Origin: Microlunatus speluncae
GTDB taxonomy: Bacteria > Actinomycetota > Actinomycetes > Propionibacteriales > Propionibacteriaceae
Direction: 5' to 3'
DNA: 64,000 nt
Assembly (NCBI RefSeq): GCF_009299835.1
Contig: NZ_VKCZ01000002.1
Span: forward strand, 1-64,000
Shown piece after piece: positions 1 through 8,195 of this stretch (position 1 is the stretch's first letter; each line of letters opens with the position of its first letter). The notes under the pieces were generated by a model that saw nothing but the letters and a program-made list of their open reading frames with translations, was not told where the DNA came from and ran no database searches. A program made the position numbers and the translations under genes.

Positions 1-47
1 TTCTTCACTCCAGCCTCACTGGTCTCATCCGTCACAGAGGTCATCAT
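1..47 (-). CDS. Start of a leftward gene cut by the window edge
   Basis: Reading leftward from the ATG at 47, fifteen codons stay open to the window edge (MMTSVTDETSEAGVK). A good ribosome binding site, GAGGAAGGGACC, directly precedes the ATG on that strand. Too little is visible to name a product. The start rests only on the RBS and the open frame; the second ATG at 44 would also serve. Confidence 0.45.
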   Translation of the reverse strand, partial: MMTSVTDETSEAGVK

Positions 48-310
48 GGTCCCTTCCTCAGGACCGACCACTCACACAGACCATCTGACACCCCCATCCG
101 CACGCGGCGGCCTGGGTGCCGCTTCCGCCGTCTGGGTGTGCGTGCTCCCGCCAGACCCAGCCACGCCAGCGCACAGACCCCCAGCCCCCACCGCTCCCTT
201 TGTCGCGCGGGTGTTTTTACCGCCTCAGCCGAGCGCTGATCTGATCTTGCCGACTGCCTCACCGAGCGTAGGGCGCCTCACGCCGGCACCGCCGGGAACA
301 TCTCACCTCA
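48..310. other. Intergenic, GC-rich, no supported gene
   Basis: Stretch between the leftward partial gene and the tandem repeat array. Open frames exist on both strands, but their translations are proline/arginine-rich and show no recognisable domain. It presumably holds the promoter of the partial gene at 1-47. I see no convincing -10/-35 pair. Confidence 0.4.
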
Positions 311-572
311 CCGAGTTGTCAGAACTCAGTTGCCCTATGGCACAACCCAGTTCTGACAACTCGGAGCAGGTCGGGCTTACGGCGACAGGTGAACGCGTCC
401 CGGCCCACCCCCTACCGACTTGTCAGAACTGAGCAGCCCCATGGCACAACCCAGTTCTGACAACTCGGAGCAGGTCGGGCTTACGGCGACGGGTGAACGC
501 GTCCCGGCCCACCCCCTGCCGACTTGTCAGAACTGAGTAGCCCTATGGCACAACTCAGTTCTGACAACTCGG
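311..572. repeat. 104-bp tandem array of TTGTCAGAACT palindromes
   Basis: Three 54-bp palindromic elements lie at 311-364, 415-468 and 519-572, exactly 104 bp apart, separated by two nearly identical 50-bp spacers. Each element has 16-bp arms, CCGAGTTGTCAGAACT or CCGACTTGTCAGAACT on the left and AGTTCTGACAACTCGG on the right, around a loop containing GGCACAAC. The first copy has perfect arms. The same arms recur at 16187-16248, 30458-30513 (variant) and 33037-33100. The array ends 10 bp from the stop codon of the next leftward gene. Confidence 0.9.
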
Positions 573-582
573 CGGGTGGTGA

Positions 583-1080
583 TCATCGATCCGGTGTCTT
601 GGACGGCGGCCGGACCAGGCGGATGATCGTGCGGCGCAGGCCGGGGTGGAGTTGCTCGGCGCCGTCGGGCTCGAAACCGTGGCGACGGTAGAAGCGGACG
701 GCCCGGGCGTTCTCGGGTAGGACCCAGAGGGAGGTCGGCTGATCGCCGATGGTCCTGTGCAGGCGATCTCCCAGGCCGGTGCCCCAATACGCCGCCCGGA
801 GGTAGATCGCGAACAGGGTCAGGCCGGGGCGCAGGTCGTCGTCCTCGGTCGGACCGGCGTGGGCGATGCCGATCACCGCCTCGTCGTCGACCGCGAGCCA
901 CGGCGCCTCGCCGTTCGCGATCTTGGTCGTCCAGTAGCTGATCCGGGCGGGCTGACTGTTCTCGAGCTCGGCCAGGTAGTCGGCGGGAGCCAGCTCGGCG
1001 TAGGCCTCGTGCCAACAGGTCAGGTGGCATTCGACCAGCGCGGCGACATCGGCCGTGGTGGCGGAGCGGATGTCGATCAT
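583..1080 (-). CDS. GNAT family N-acetyltransferase
   Basis: A 165-residue GNAT-fold acetyltransferase, expected to transfer acetyl from acetyl-CoA to an amine; substrate unknown. The N-terminus (MIDIRSATTADVAALVECH) is the usual beta1-alpha1 opening. The acetyl-CoA loop is around residue 100 (YWGTGLGDRL), and the C-terminal signature ENARAVRFYRRHGFEPDG follows near residues 123-140. Length is typical for a single-domain member. The ATG at 1080 overlaps by 2 bp the start of the divergent SPFH remnant. Its 3' end faces the palindromic repeat array, which could act as its terminator. Confidence 0.85.
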   Translation of the reverse strand: MIDIRSATTADVAALVECHLTCWHEAYAELAPADYLAELENSQPARISYWTTKIANGEAPWLAVDDEAVIGIAHAGPTEDDDLRPGLTLFAIYLRAAYWGTGLGDRLHRTIGDQPTSLWVLPENARAVRFYRRHGFEPDGAEQLHPGLRRTIIRLVRPPSKTPDR

Positions 1081-1558
1081 GCTTCATGATCGCTCAAATC
1101 GGCTCGCCGGCGCAGGCGTTTTCGGCGCACAGGGTGCGGCGGCTCGGAGCAGCGGTGACGGATCAGGTGCGCTCGCTCCCGGCTCGGCTGTCCGGGTCGA
1201 GGTCGCCGAGCTGCTCGGCACCGCCCGGGCGAGTGTCACCGAGGCGCTGACGGCCGCTGCGATCGGCGCCGGTGAGCCGCTCGGCGTCACCGTCGCCGAA
1301 GTGGTGATCAAGGACGTGGTCGTGGCGGTCGAACTGCGCACCGCGTACGCCGAGCTGGTCACGACCAAGCAGCGGGCCCAGGCGCAATTGGAGGCGGCTC
1401 GGGCCGAGACGGCCGCGTTGCGTTCGATGGCCAATGGTGCCAAGCTGCTCGATGATCACCCGGCACTGGCCATGTTGCGGATGATCCAGGCGGCGCCGTA
1501 CGGCACCAAGATCATCCTCGGCAAAGTGTCGCCCGTCGAAGCCGGAGCCGAGGACTAG
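1079..1558 (+). pseudogene. SPFH/slipin-like C-terminal remnant
   Basis: From about residue 45 the translation resembles the C-terminal part of actinobacterial slipin/stomatin (SPFH) proteins: a predicted helix VAELLGTARASVTEAL, a stretch around AEVVIKDVVVAVELR, an Ala/Glu/Gln-rich coiled coil (KQRAQAQLEAARAETAALRS), and NGAKLLDDHPALAMLRM. The N-terminal membrane anchor and first half of the SPFH domain are missing. The first 40 residues are low-complexity and overlap the promoter/start of the divergent GNAT gene. I read it as a 5'-truncated gene. A short functional homologue is possible but less likely. It runs to a stop at 1558, just ahead of the convergent dehydrogenase. Confidence 0.5.
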
Positions 1559-1621
1559 AGAGTGAGCCGGAGGCCCGCTGCGGGGACCTCCGGCTCACCT
1601 CCTCCGGTTCGCGAGATCAGG

Positions 1622-2593
1622 TCAGGGTTCCAGCACGATCTTGCCGAACACGTCACCGGCGATCATGGCGGCGAAGCCGCTCGCGGCGTCGAGCAGCGGC
1701 AGCACCCGGTCGATCGGCGGCCGGATCCCGGTCGTGATCAACATCGCGACCAGCCCCCGCAATTCCTCGATCGTGCCCATCGTCGATCCCTGCACCCGCA
1801 ACGGCCGGAAGAAGATCTTGGTCAGCTCGGCTCGGTCGGGTTCGGCGCCGGACGTCGTACCACAGATCACCAGCGTGCCGCCGGGACGGAGCGCGTTGAT
1901 CGAATGCGACCAGGTCGCCGCGCCGACGGTCTCCATCACCGCGTCGACCCGCTCCGGCAGCCGTTCCCCCGAGGCGAACGCACGGTCCGCGCCGAGCCCG
2001 ACGGCCCGCTCCCCTCGCCCCGGATCCCGCGAGGTCACCCAGACCCGCAGCCCGGCCCGGCTGCCGAGCATGATCAACGCCGTCGCGACCCCGCCACCGG
2101 CGCCCTGCACCAGCACCGTGTCACCCGGCCGCACCCCGGCACTGGTGAACAGCATCCGGTAGGCCGTCAGCCACGCCGTCGGCAGGCACGCCGCCTCGGC
2201 GAAGGACAACTCGGCCGGCTTGTCGATCACGTTGCCCGGCGGCACCCAGACCCGCTCGGCCAACGTGCCCGGATGCCGTTCCGACAGCAGCGACCGCCGC
2301 GGGTCGTGGGTGCTGTCCGGGCCGGCGAACGCCGGGTCGTTGATCACCGCGTGCACGATCACGTCGCGGCCCTCATCGGTGACCCCTGCGGCATCACAGC
2401 CCAAGATCATCGGCAACCGGTCCGCGGCCAGCCCGACGCCGCGCAGGGACCAGACGTCGTGATGGTTGAGGGCGGCGGCGCGCACGGTGACCGGGACCCA
2501 GCCCGGCGGTGGCTCGGCCGGCTCGAGGTCGTCGACGCGCAGCGCAGCAAGCGGATCGTCGGGATCGAGCGTGGCGGCAAAGGCGGCAAGCAC
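1622..2593 (-). CDS. Zinc-type alcohol dehydrogenase/quinone oxidoreductase (MDR)
   Basis: Medium-chain dehydrogenase/reductase of about 323 residues. The N-terminal GroES-like half contains TVRAAALNHHDVWSLRGVG, a hallmark of this actinobacterial NADPH-oxidoreductase subgroup. The Rossmann half has the nucleotide-binding loop VQGAGGGVATALIML near residue 155. GCDAAG follows the position of the catalytic-zinc region of classical ADHs, but a full zinc ligand set is not obvious, so quinone-reductase-like chemistry is likely. I chose the GTG at 2593 because homologues begin with the equivalent of VLAAFAATLD; an in-frame ATG at 2650 would add 19 basic residues. It diverges from the marR gene and is a possible MarR target. 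Confidence 0.8.
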   Translation of the reverse strand: MLAAFAATLDPDDPLAALRVDDLEPAEPPPGWVPVTVRAAALNHHDVWSLRGVGLAADRLPMILGCDAAGVTDEGRDVIVHAVINDPAFAGPDSTHDPRRSLLSERHPGTLAERVWVPPGNVIDKPAELSFAEAACLPTAWLTAYRMLFTSAGVRPGDTVLVQGAGGGVATALIMLGSRAGLRVWVTSRDPGRGERAVGLGADRAFASGERLPERVDAVMETVGAATWSHSINALRPGGTLVICGTTSGAEPDRAELTKIFFRPLRVQGSTMGTIEELRGLVAMLITTGIRPPIDRVLPLLDAASGFAAMIAGDVFGKIVLEP

Positions 2594-2752
2594 TCGATCA
2601 GGGTAGCCAGACCTCGACCGCCCCGCGCGAGCCCAACCCGCGACCTTCATGAACGTTCCTGGCGCTTGATGAACGTTGCAACCCTCATAAAGCACCGGTT
2701 CCTCACGTTGACGTGAAAAGCCGCGGGCCTTGGTGGGGTTGGGGTCGAGAGT

Positions 2753-2770
2753 AACTAAGCATGCTAAGTT
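2753..2770. promoter_or_regulatory. Candidate MarR operator
   Basis: AACTAAGCATGCTAAGTT sits 7 bp before the marR ATG. Its core AGCATGCT (2758-2765) is a perfect palindrome and the flanks are AT-rich compared with surrounding DNA. Position and form suit an autoregulatory MarR site between the divergent dehydrogenase and marR-hydrolase genes. Binding is inferred. Confidence 0.45.
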
Positions 2771-2776
2771 TTGGTC

Positions 2777-3214
2777 ATGGGGCATGATCTCGGGCGCGAA
2801 TTGCACGTCCTGACCGCCCGGCTGGATCGGGCGGCGGACCGGATCGTCCGGGCCCGGCTCGGGGTTTCGTACCGGAGGTTGCTCGCGCTGACCCTGGTCG
2901 GAGAGTTCGGGCGGTCCACGCAGCGAGAGCTGGCCGACGCGCTCGGGGTGACCGAGCAGTCGACCAGCCGGATGACCGGGGTGTTGGCCGAGGCGGGTTG
3001 GCTGCTGATCGAGACCGAGCCCGGTCGCGGGCACCGCCGGCGGCTGTCGCTGACCCGTGAGGGCCGGCAGTTGGTCGAGTCCGGGCGCCGGATCCTCGAG
3101 GCTGGGTTGGCCCAACTGGTCCGGAGCAGCGGGGTGCCGTACGAGGAGTACGGCCGCTACACCGCACAGCTGCTGTCCGCCTTGGATGATCATGAACGGG
3201 AGGCGACCCGGTGA
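2777..3214 (+). CDS. MarR family transcriptional regulator
   Basis: A winged-helix MarR regulator of about 145 residues. The recognition region reads STQRELADALGVTEQSTSRMTGVL (shown by residues around 50-75), followed by the wing ETEPGRGHRRRLSLTREG. C-terminal helices for dimerisation close the protein. The ATG at 2777 is preferred over the in-frame TTG two codons upstream. The stop overlaps the GTG of the alpha/beta hydrolase (GTGA), so the two are translationally coupled. It probably represses its own operon and possibly the divergent MDR gene; ligand unknown. Confidence 0.85.
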   Translation: MGHDLGRELHVLTARLDRAADRIVRARLGVSYRRLLALTLVGEFGRSTQRELADALGVTEQSTSRMTGVLAEAGWLLIETEPGRGHRRRLSLTREGRQLVESGRRILEAGLAQLVRSSGVPYEEYGRYTAQLLSALDDHEREATR

Positions 3215-4062
3215 AGGCGATCCGAGCCGTCCGCCACACCGTGCGCTCCGCCGACGGAACCATGATCGACTATCGGACGTCCGGCGCCGGACCCGGCCTG
3301 GTCATCGTCGGGGGCGCGCTCCGATCCGGCGTTGACTATGAGCCGCTGGCGGCCGCGCTGGCGACCGGGTTCACGGTCCAGGTGATCGATCGTCGCGGTC
3401 GCGGCGACAGCGGCCCGCAGGGGCCGGATTACACGCTGGGCAAGGAAGTCGAGGATCTGGCGGCCGTACAGCGTGCCACCGGCGCAACGTTGGCGTTCGG
3501 TCACAGCTACGGCGGCCTGGTCGTCCTGGAGACGGCCCGCTCGCTCGGCCTGTTCGACCGGATCGCGGTGTACGAGCCCGGCGTGCCGACCGCCCCGGTG
3601 GCGACGGATTGGATGATCGACTACGAGCGATGCCTGGCCGCCGGTGATCCGGCCGGCGCGTTCGCCGCCTTCCTCCGCGGCAGCGAGGGCGCACCTCCGA
3701 TCGTCCGCGGACTTCCGCGCTGGTACCTCCGCGCCGTCCTGGCGCTCTACCTGCGGCTGCCGCCGGGCCGGCGGATGGTGCCGCTGCTCGGCCCCAACCT
3801 GGCCGAACATCGCGAGGTTGCCGCCTACTACGCCCGGCGGGACCAGCTGCGGACCGTGCGTCAGCCGGTGTTGATCATGGTCGGCGGTCGGACCCCGACC
3901 GCCGCGGACCCGCGGCCGTTCGACGGCGTCGCCGCCGGGTTGCCGGCCGCCACGGTCCGTACCGTCCCCGGCCTTGATCACTTCGGACCGGAGGGCCGCG
4001 GTGCGCCGGCCGTCGGCGCCATGATCGGCGAATTCTTCGAACCCGTCCGAACGAAGGGATGA
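3211..4062 (+). CDS. Alpha/beta hydrolase
   Basis: A 283-residue alpha/beta-hydrolase-fold protein. Visible elements are the oxyanion-side region LVIVGGALRSG (about residues 30-40), the nucleophile elbow GHSYGG with the catalytic serine near residue 97, and a C-terminal GLDHFGPEG giving the histidine near residue 252. An acid in the MVGGRTPTAADPRPFDGV loop may complete the triad. The GTG start overlaps the marR stop codon, so the two form an operon. Substrate cannot be told; esterase or lactonase activity is likely. Confidence 0.8.
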   Translation: MKAIRAVRHTVRSADGTMIDYRTSGAGPGLVIVGGALRSGVDYEPLAAALATGFTVQVIDRRGRGDSGPQGPDYTLGKEVEDLAAVQRATGATLAFGHSYGGLVVLETARSLGLFDRIAVYEPGVPTAPVATDWMIDYERCLAAGDPAGAFAAFLRGSEGAPPIVRGLPRWYLRAVLALYLRLPPGRRMVPLLGPNLAEHREVAAYYARRDQLRTVRQPVLIMVGGRTPTAADPRPFDGVAAGLPAATVRTVPGLDHFGPEGRGAPAVGAMIGEFFEPVRTKG

Positions 4063-4106
4063 TCACCACCGCCGCCCCAAGCCGACCATTGATCGGCGGA
4101 CGACGC

Positions 4107-4160
4107 GAGTGGAGACTTTGGCCACGAGTTTCGGCTGGAGCCTGGTCAAAGTGTCCACTC
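4107..4160. repeat. Imperfect inverted repeat after the hydrolase gene
   Basis: Arms GAGTGGAGACTTTGGCCA (4107-4124) and TGGTCAAAGTGTCCACTC (4143-4160) are complementary at 16 of 18 positions. A second overlapping pairing, CAAAGTG with CACTTTG at 4147-4169, is also possible. It lies in the 200-bp gap between two convergent genes and lacks a T-run. It may be a factor-independent transcript end or an unrelated repeat. Confidence 0.5.
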
Positions 4161-4265
4161 AGCACTTTGAACCCACGGCTCAGCCCTGGTTCCGCGCCCC
4201 GCACGAAGAGCTTTCGCGACACCCCGATCAAGATCATCGGTGGTTCCGGGAACGGACCAGGCGGG

Positions 4266-5870
4266 TCAGCGCGGCTTGATCAGCGGGGCCAGGGAGGCCT
4301 TGGCGACCTTGCCCTTGGAGACGTGGACGGCGGTCAGCTGTTTGCCGACGACACCCTTCGGCAGCTTGGCCTCGATCAGCCAGACGCCCGGCGCGAGGTC
4401 GGCGAAGCCGAACCAGCCGGTGCCGTCGCTCACTCGGCCGGTCACCCGTTGCCCGGTCACCGGGTTGCGGGCCACGATCGAGACCTGATCCAGCGGAGTT
4501 CCGTTGGTCAGCTTCAGCGAGCCGACCACGGCCCCGGTGCTCGGGTGGGCCTTCCACGGCATCGCCGGCACGACGGCCGGGTCGGCGAAGACCGGCTTCT
4601 CCCCCGCCGGATCGGTCGTGGTCAGGGCCGCGGCCAGGGCGGGCCGTTCGGTCGCGGCCGGCGCCTGCCCGGCCGTGACGGCCAAGGTCGGCGCAGCGTA
4701 GGAGTAGCCGCTCCAGCCGATCACCGAGTTGCCCGCCGCGGTCGGCTTCAGCGCTTCGCGGGCCTGGATCACGCTGTTCGGGATCGTGTTCAGATAGATC
4801 GCCGGGCCGACCACGTTCTGCCGGCCGTACTGGTGATCGGCGAGATATTCGTTCCACTCCCGATACATCGCCTGGTGGTCCGGGTTGAGCTCGCGCTTGT
4901 AGTTCATCGCGACGACCGTGTCGAGGATCCCCTCGTCCAGCCAGCCGCGCCAGTCCTGCATGACCTCCTTGTAGGTCCGGGTGCCCTCCCAGCCGCCCGG
5001 CGTGGCCTGCGGCCCGTGCTCGTACACGATGCCGTCGATCGACAGCCGCGCCTGCGGCTTCGCCTCGAGCATCCCGAGGTAGATCCGGCGGACGATGTTG
5101 GACACCTGATCGCGCCGCCACTGGCTCCACTGCGGGTCCGCCGGCTCCGGCACGTCGGACCGCCCGGTCGCGGCGCGGAACCGGGCCAGCGCCGTCTCCG
5201 AGTAGCCCCACTCACCCGCGGCGGAGGTCAGGCTGTAGTCCGGGTAGCGGACGAAGTCGAGGTTCATCCCGTCGATCTTGTAGTTCTTCGCGATGCTCAG
5301 GACGCCGTTCGCCATGTACGCCGCGGCCGCCGGGTTGCCCGGATCCATGAAGGTGAAGGTTCCGTTGTCGACGACCTCGGTGCCGTCGTGGCGCCTGTTC
5401 AACCAGCGGTCCGCGCCGGTGGCCGAGGGCCCGTGGGTGTTGAACACGTGGTCGGGCTGCGGCGGGGCGCTGGCGAGGTGCCACATCGGCGCGACGTTCA
5501 CCCAGGCGTGCACCTGGAGTCCGGCGGCGTGCGCCTTGTCGATGATCACCGTCAGCGGGTCGTACGGCGGCGGATCGACCGGCGCATGCGTCTTCGGGTA
5601 CGTCGAGCGGTTGCAGAAGCAGTCCTGCCAGCGCCCGACCTGGACGATCAACACGTTGGCGTTCACCGCCAGCGCGTCGGCGACCAGCGCATCGGCCTGG
5701 GCCGGGTTGTAGATGCCCGAGTTGAACGAGTCGACCCAGTAGCTGCGCCACTGCTGCTGCGGCGCCGGCTCGGCCTCGGCCGTCGTGGCCGGCGGGTTCA
5801 CCGCCAGCGCTCCGGCGAGCAGGACTCCGAGCACGACTGAGAGCAGGACCTTCGACAACTTGGGACGCAT
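4266..5870 (-). CDS. Secreted GHL10/DUF187-type glycoside hydrolase-like protein
   Basis: A 534-residue exported protein. An N-terminal signal peptide (KLSKVLLSVVLGVLLAGALA) is followed by an alanine/proline linker and, from about residue 42 (WRSYWVDSFNSGIYNP), a TIM-barrel domain of the GHL10 (PF02638-like) type. Characteristic segments include VNANVLIVQVGRW, LQVHAWVNVAPMW and DGMNLDFVRYPDY. A C-terminal module from about residue 440 looks like a carboxypeptidase-regulatory/Ig-like fold (GSLKLTNGTPLDQVSIVARN). Family members act on cell-surface or extracellular glycans, but no substrate is evident. The ATG at 5870 has an excellent GGAGGAAT ribosome binding site. It is divergent from galK. 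Confidence 0.8.
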   Translation of the reverse strand: MRPKLSKVLLSVVLGVLLAGALAVNPPATTAEAEPAPQQQWRSYWVDSFNSGIYNPAQADALVADALAVNANVLIVQVGRWQDCFCNRSTYPKTHAPVDPPPYDPLTVIIDKAHAAGLQVHAWVNVAPMWHLASAPPQPDHVFNTHGPSATGADRWLNRRHDGTEVVDNGTFTFMDPGNPAAAAYMANGVLSIAKNYKIDGMNLDFVRYPDYSLTSAAGEWGYSETALARFRAATGRSDVPEPADPQWSQWRRDQVSNIVRRIYLGMLEAKPQARLSIDGIVYEHGPQATPGGWEGTRTYKEVMQDWRGWLDEGILDTVVAMNYKRELNPDHQAMYREWNEYLADHQYGRQNVVGPAIYLNTIPNSVIQAREALKPTAAGNSVIGWSGYSYAAPTLAVTAGQAPAATERPALAAALTTTDPAGEKPVFADPAVVPAMPWKAHPSTGAVVGSLKLTNGTPLDQVSIVARNPVTGQRVTGRVSDGTGWFGFADLAPGVWLIEAKLPKGVVGKQLTAVHVSKGKVAKASLAPLIKPR

Positions 5871-5994
5871 GATTCCTCCGAGTCTTCGCCGGTGAAGATT
5901 TCCCCGAATGGTTCTGGACATTGTGAACCACCCACATGGCTTCTGACCAGAGTCCGCGGCCGCTCGCGGATCGGTCCTTGTAGGGTGACGTTCC

Positions 5995-7137
5995 GTGCTG
6001 GAGCAACGCGACGAGACCGTGGTCAACGCCTTCCGGACCGGATATTCGGCGGAGCCCGCCGGAGTCTGGGTCGCCCCGGGCCGGGTCAACCTGATCGGCG
6101 AGCACACCGACTACAACGACGGCTTCGTGATGCCGTTCGCGCTCGATCAGCGGGTGACCCTGGCCGCACGGCCGCGGCCCGACTCCGTCTGGTCGGTCAC
6201 CTCGGTCAACACCGGCCGGACCGAGGTCTTCGACGCCGACGAGTTGCAGCCGGGAATGGCGGGCTGGCAGGCCTACATCGCCGGCGTCGTCTGGGCGCTG
6301 CGCGAGTCGGGACACGACGTCGGTGGCGCCGACCTGACCCTCGGCTCCGACGTGCCGCTCGGCTCCGGCCTCTCCTCCTCCGCGGCGCTCGAGTGCGCCG
6401 CCCTGACCGCGCTGGTCGATCTCAACGAATTGACGATCGAGCCGCTGCAGCGGGCGATCCTGGCCCGCAAGGCGGAGAACGAGTTCGTCGGGGCGCCGAC
6501 CGGGCTGATGGACCAGGCCGCCTCGACCCTCTGTGTCGAGGGCCATGCACTGTTCTTCGACTGCCGCGACCACGCGATCCGGCAGGTGCCGCTGGCCGAC
6601 CCGGCGCTGGAGATCCTGGTGCTCAACACCAACACGCCGCATGCCCACGTCGACGGCGAGTACGCGGCGCGGCGGGCCAGCTGCGAGGAGGCCGCGCGGC
6701 TGCTCGGCGTCCCGGCACTGCGCGACGTGACCGACCTGGACGCCGCGCTGGCGAAGCTGGACGACGACCTGCTGCGCCGCCGGGTCCGGCACGTCGTCAC
6801 CGAGGACGCGCGGGTGCTGGAGGCCGTGGCGGTGCTGGAGCAGGGCCGGCTGGCCGACCTCGGCCCGCTGCTCGACGCCTCCCACGTCTCGATGCGGGAC
6901 GACTTCGAGATCACTGTGCCGACCATCGACCTCGCCGTCGAGACCGCCCGGGAGGCCGGTGCCCTGGGCGCGCGGATGACCGGCGGCGGGTTCGGCGGCT
7001 GCATCATCGCGCTGGTGCCGACCGGGACGGCCGACGCCGTCGCCGGCCGGATCGGGGAGGCGTTCGCCGCGGCCGGCTATGCGGCCCCGGCCCATTTCGT
7101 CGGCCGACCGTCGGCCGGGGCGCGCCGGATCGCCTGA
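5995..7137 (+). CDS. galK: Galactokinase
   Basis: A 380-residue GHMP kinase that phosphorylates D-galactose at C1 with ATP, the first step of the Leloir pathway. The galactokinase signature APGRVNLIGEHTDYNDG is at residues 27-43. The ATP-binding GHMP loop PLGSGLSSSAALE lies near residues 120-132, and the C-terminal motif ARMTGGGFGGCIIAL near residues 328-342. Length matches the family. The start is GTG at 5995. No galE or galT is adjacent. A stem-loop follows the stop. Confidence 0.95.
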   Translation: MLEQRDETVVNAFRTGYSAEPAGVWVAPGRVNLIGEHTDYNDGFVMPFALDQRVTLAARPRPDSVWSVTSVNTGRTEVFDADELQPGMAGWQAYIAGVVWALRESGHDVGGADLTLGSDVPLGSGLSSSAALECAALTALVDLNELTIEPLQRAILARKAENEFVGAPTGLMDQAASTLCVEGHALFFDCRDHAIRQVPLADPALEILVLNTNTPHAHVDGEYAARRASCEEAARLLGVPALRDVTDLDAALAKLDDDLLRRRVRHVVTEDARVLEAVAVLEQGRLADLGPLLDASHVSMRDDFEITVPTIDLAVETAREAGALGARMTGGGFGGCIIALVPTGTADAVAGRIGEAFAAAGYAAPAHFVGRPSAGARRIA

Positions 7138-7139
7138 TC

Positions 7140-7197
7140 GGGTCGGATGCGGGACGCGCCCGGTGTTGCGATTGGGTTCCGTCGCCCCATCCGACCC
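7140..7197 (+). terminator. Stem-loop after galK
   Basis: Perfect 10-bp arms GGGTCGGATG (7140-7149) and CATCCGACCC (7188-7197) flank a 38-nt loop just after the galK stop. The loop is long and no T-tract follows, so this is a weak terminator candidate. Confidence 0.35.
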
Positions 7198-7286
7198 GCG
7201 CGGGCGGCGTCGGCGTGGCAGGATGCGATTCGTCCGGACCGGAAATCCTCCGGTCGCTTGAGGGACAAGCGAAGGGATTTGTTGTG

Positions 7287-8183
7287 ATGACTCGAGGGAA
7301 ACTGCTCGCCGCGGCCGCATCGCTCGCGCTGCTCGCCGCCACCGCCTGCGGATCCAGCTCGTTGGACCAACCGGTCGGCGGCCAACCTCCGTCACAACCG
7401 CCCACTCAGCCGGCCGAGGTCGACCCGGCCCTGGCCGCGAAGCTGCCGGAGAAGATCAAGACCGCCGGCAAGATCGTCATCGGCACCGACGCCAGCTACG
7501 CGCCGAACGAGTTCCTCGCCGCCGACGGCAAAACCATCCAAGGGATGGATGTCGACCTGTTCAACGCGGTCGCGGCGAAGTTCGGCGTCAAGACCGAATG
7601 GCAGCCATCCGACTTCACCACGATCATCACCGGGGTCCAGGGTAAGAAGTACGACATCGGCATCTCGTCGTTCACGATCAATGACGAACGCAAGCAGCAG
7701 GTCACGATGGTCAGCTACTTCTCCGCCGGCACCCAGTGGGCCACCGCGGCCGGCAACCCGGACGGTTTCGACATCGACAACGCCTGTGGCAAGACCGTCG
7801 CGGTCCAGACCGGCACCGTGCAGGAGACCGATGATCTTCCGGCGCGGCAGGCCAAGTGCGGCGATAACAAGATCAACATCCTGTCCTTCAAGGGTCAGGA
7901 CCAGGCCACCAACGCCGTGGTCACCGGCCGGGCCGTGGCCATGCTGGCCGACTCGCCGGTCACCGCGTACGCGGTGAAGCAAGCCGCCGGCAAGCTCGCG
8001 CCGCTCGGCGAGGTGTACGAGGCGGCCCCGTACGGTTACGTGCTGCCGAAGGATCAGACCGACTTCGGAGCGGCGATCACCGAGGCATTGAAGCAGCTCA
8101 AGGAGAGCGGCCAGTACGAGGCCGCGTTGAAGACCTGGGGTGTCGAGGGCGGCGCCATCGACGATTTCGCCGTCAACCCGTAA
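7287..8183 (+). CDS. Polar amino-acid ABC transporter substrate-binding lipoprotein
   Basis: A 298-residue extracellular solute-binding protein of family 3. The lipoprotein signal ends in LAATACGSS, with the lipidated cysteine near residue 20. The mature domain starts [21 protein letters not shown] and continues with [17 protein letters not shown] and [16 protein letters not shown], the classic family-3 pattern. It should capture a polar amino acid and deliver it to the permease/ATPase encoded just downstream. GAAGGGA lies 9-15 bp before the ATG at 7287. The gap to the permease gene is 12 bp. Confidence 0.9.
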   Translation: MTRGKLLAAAASLALLAATACGSSSLDQPVGGQPPSQPPTQPAEVDPALAAKLPEKIKTAGKIVIGTDASYAPNEFLAADGKTIQGMDVDLFNAVAAKFGVKTEWQPSDFTTIITGVQGKKYDIGISSFTINDERKQQVTMVSYFSAGTQWATAAGNPDGFDIDNACGKTVAVQTGTVQETDDLPARQAKCGDNKINILSFKGQDQATNAVVTGRAVAMLADSPVTAYAVKQAAGKLAPLGEVYEAAPYGYVLPKDQTDFGAAITEALKQLKESGQYEAALKTWGVEGGAIDDFAVNP

Positions 8184-8195
8184 TCGGGGCTGATC

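Noticed and set aside
46..432. Rightward 128-codon open frame as a gene
   Set aside because: Proline/threonine-rich translation without domain similarity; its 3' half runs through the palindromic repeats.
311..572. Regular 104-bp repeats as a CRISPR array
   Set aside because: The 50-bp spacers are nearly identical to each other, the units are large palindromes and there are no cas genes.
1562..2716. Long rightward open frame as a gene
   Set aside because: It is antisense to the MDR dehydrogenase; the translation is Arg/Pro/Gly-rich, typical of shadow frames in high-GC DNA.
2594..3193. N-terminal extension of the MDR dehydrogenase up to 3193
   Set aside because: The extension is antisense to marR and lacks similarity; homologues start at the GTG at 2593.
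6273..7007. Leftward 244-codon frame inside galK
   Set aside because: Ser/Arg/Thr-rich shadow of a certain galactokinase gene.
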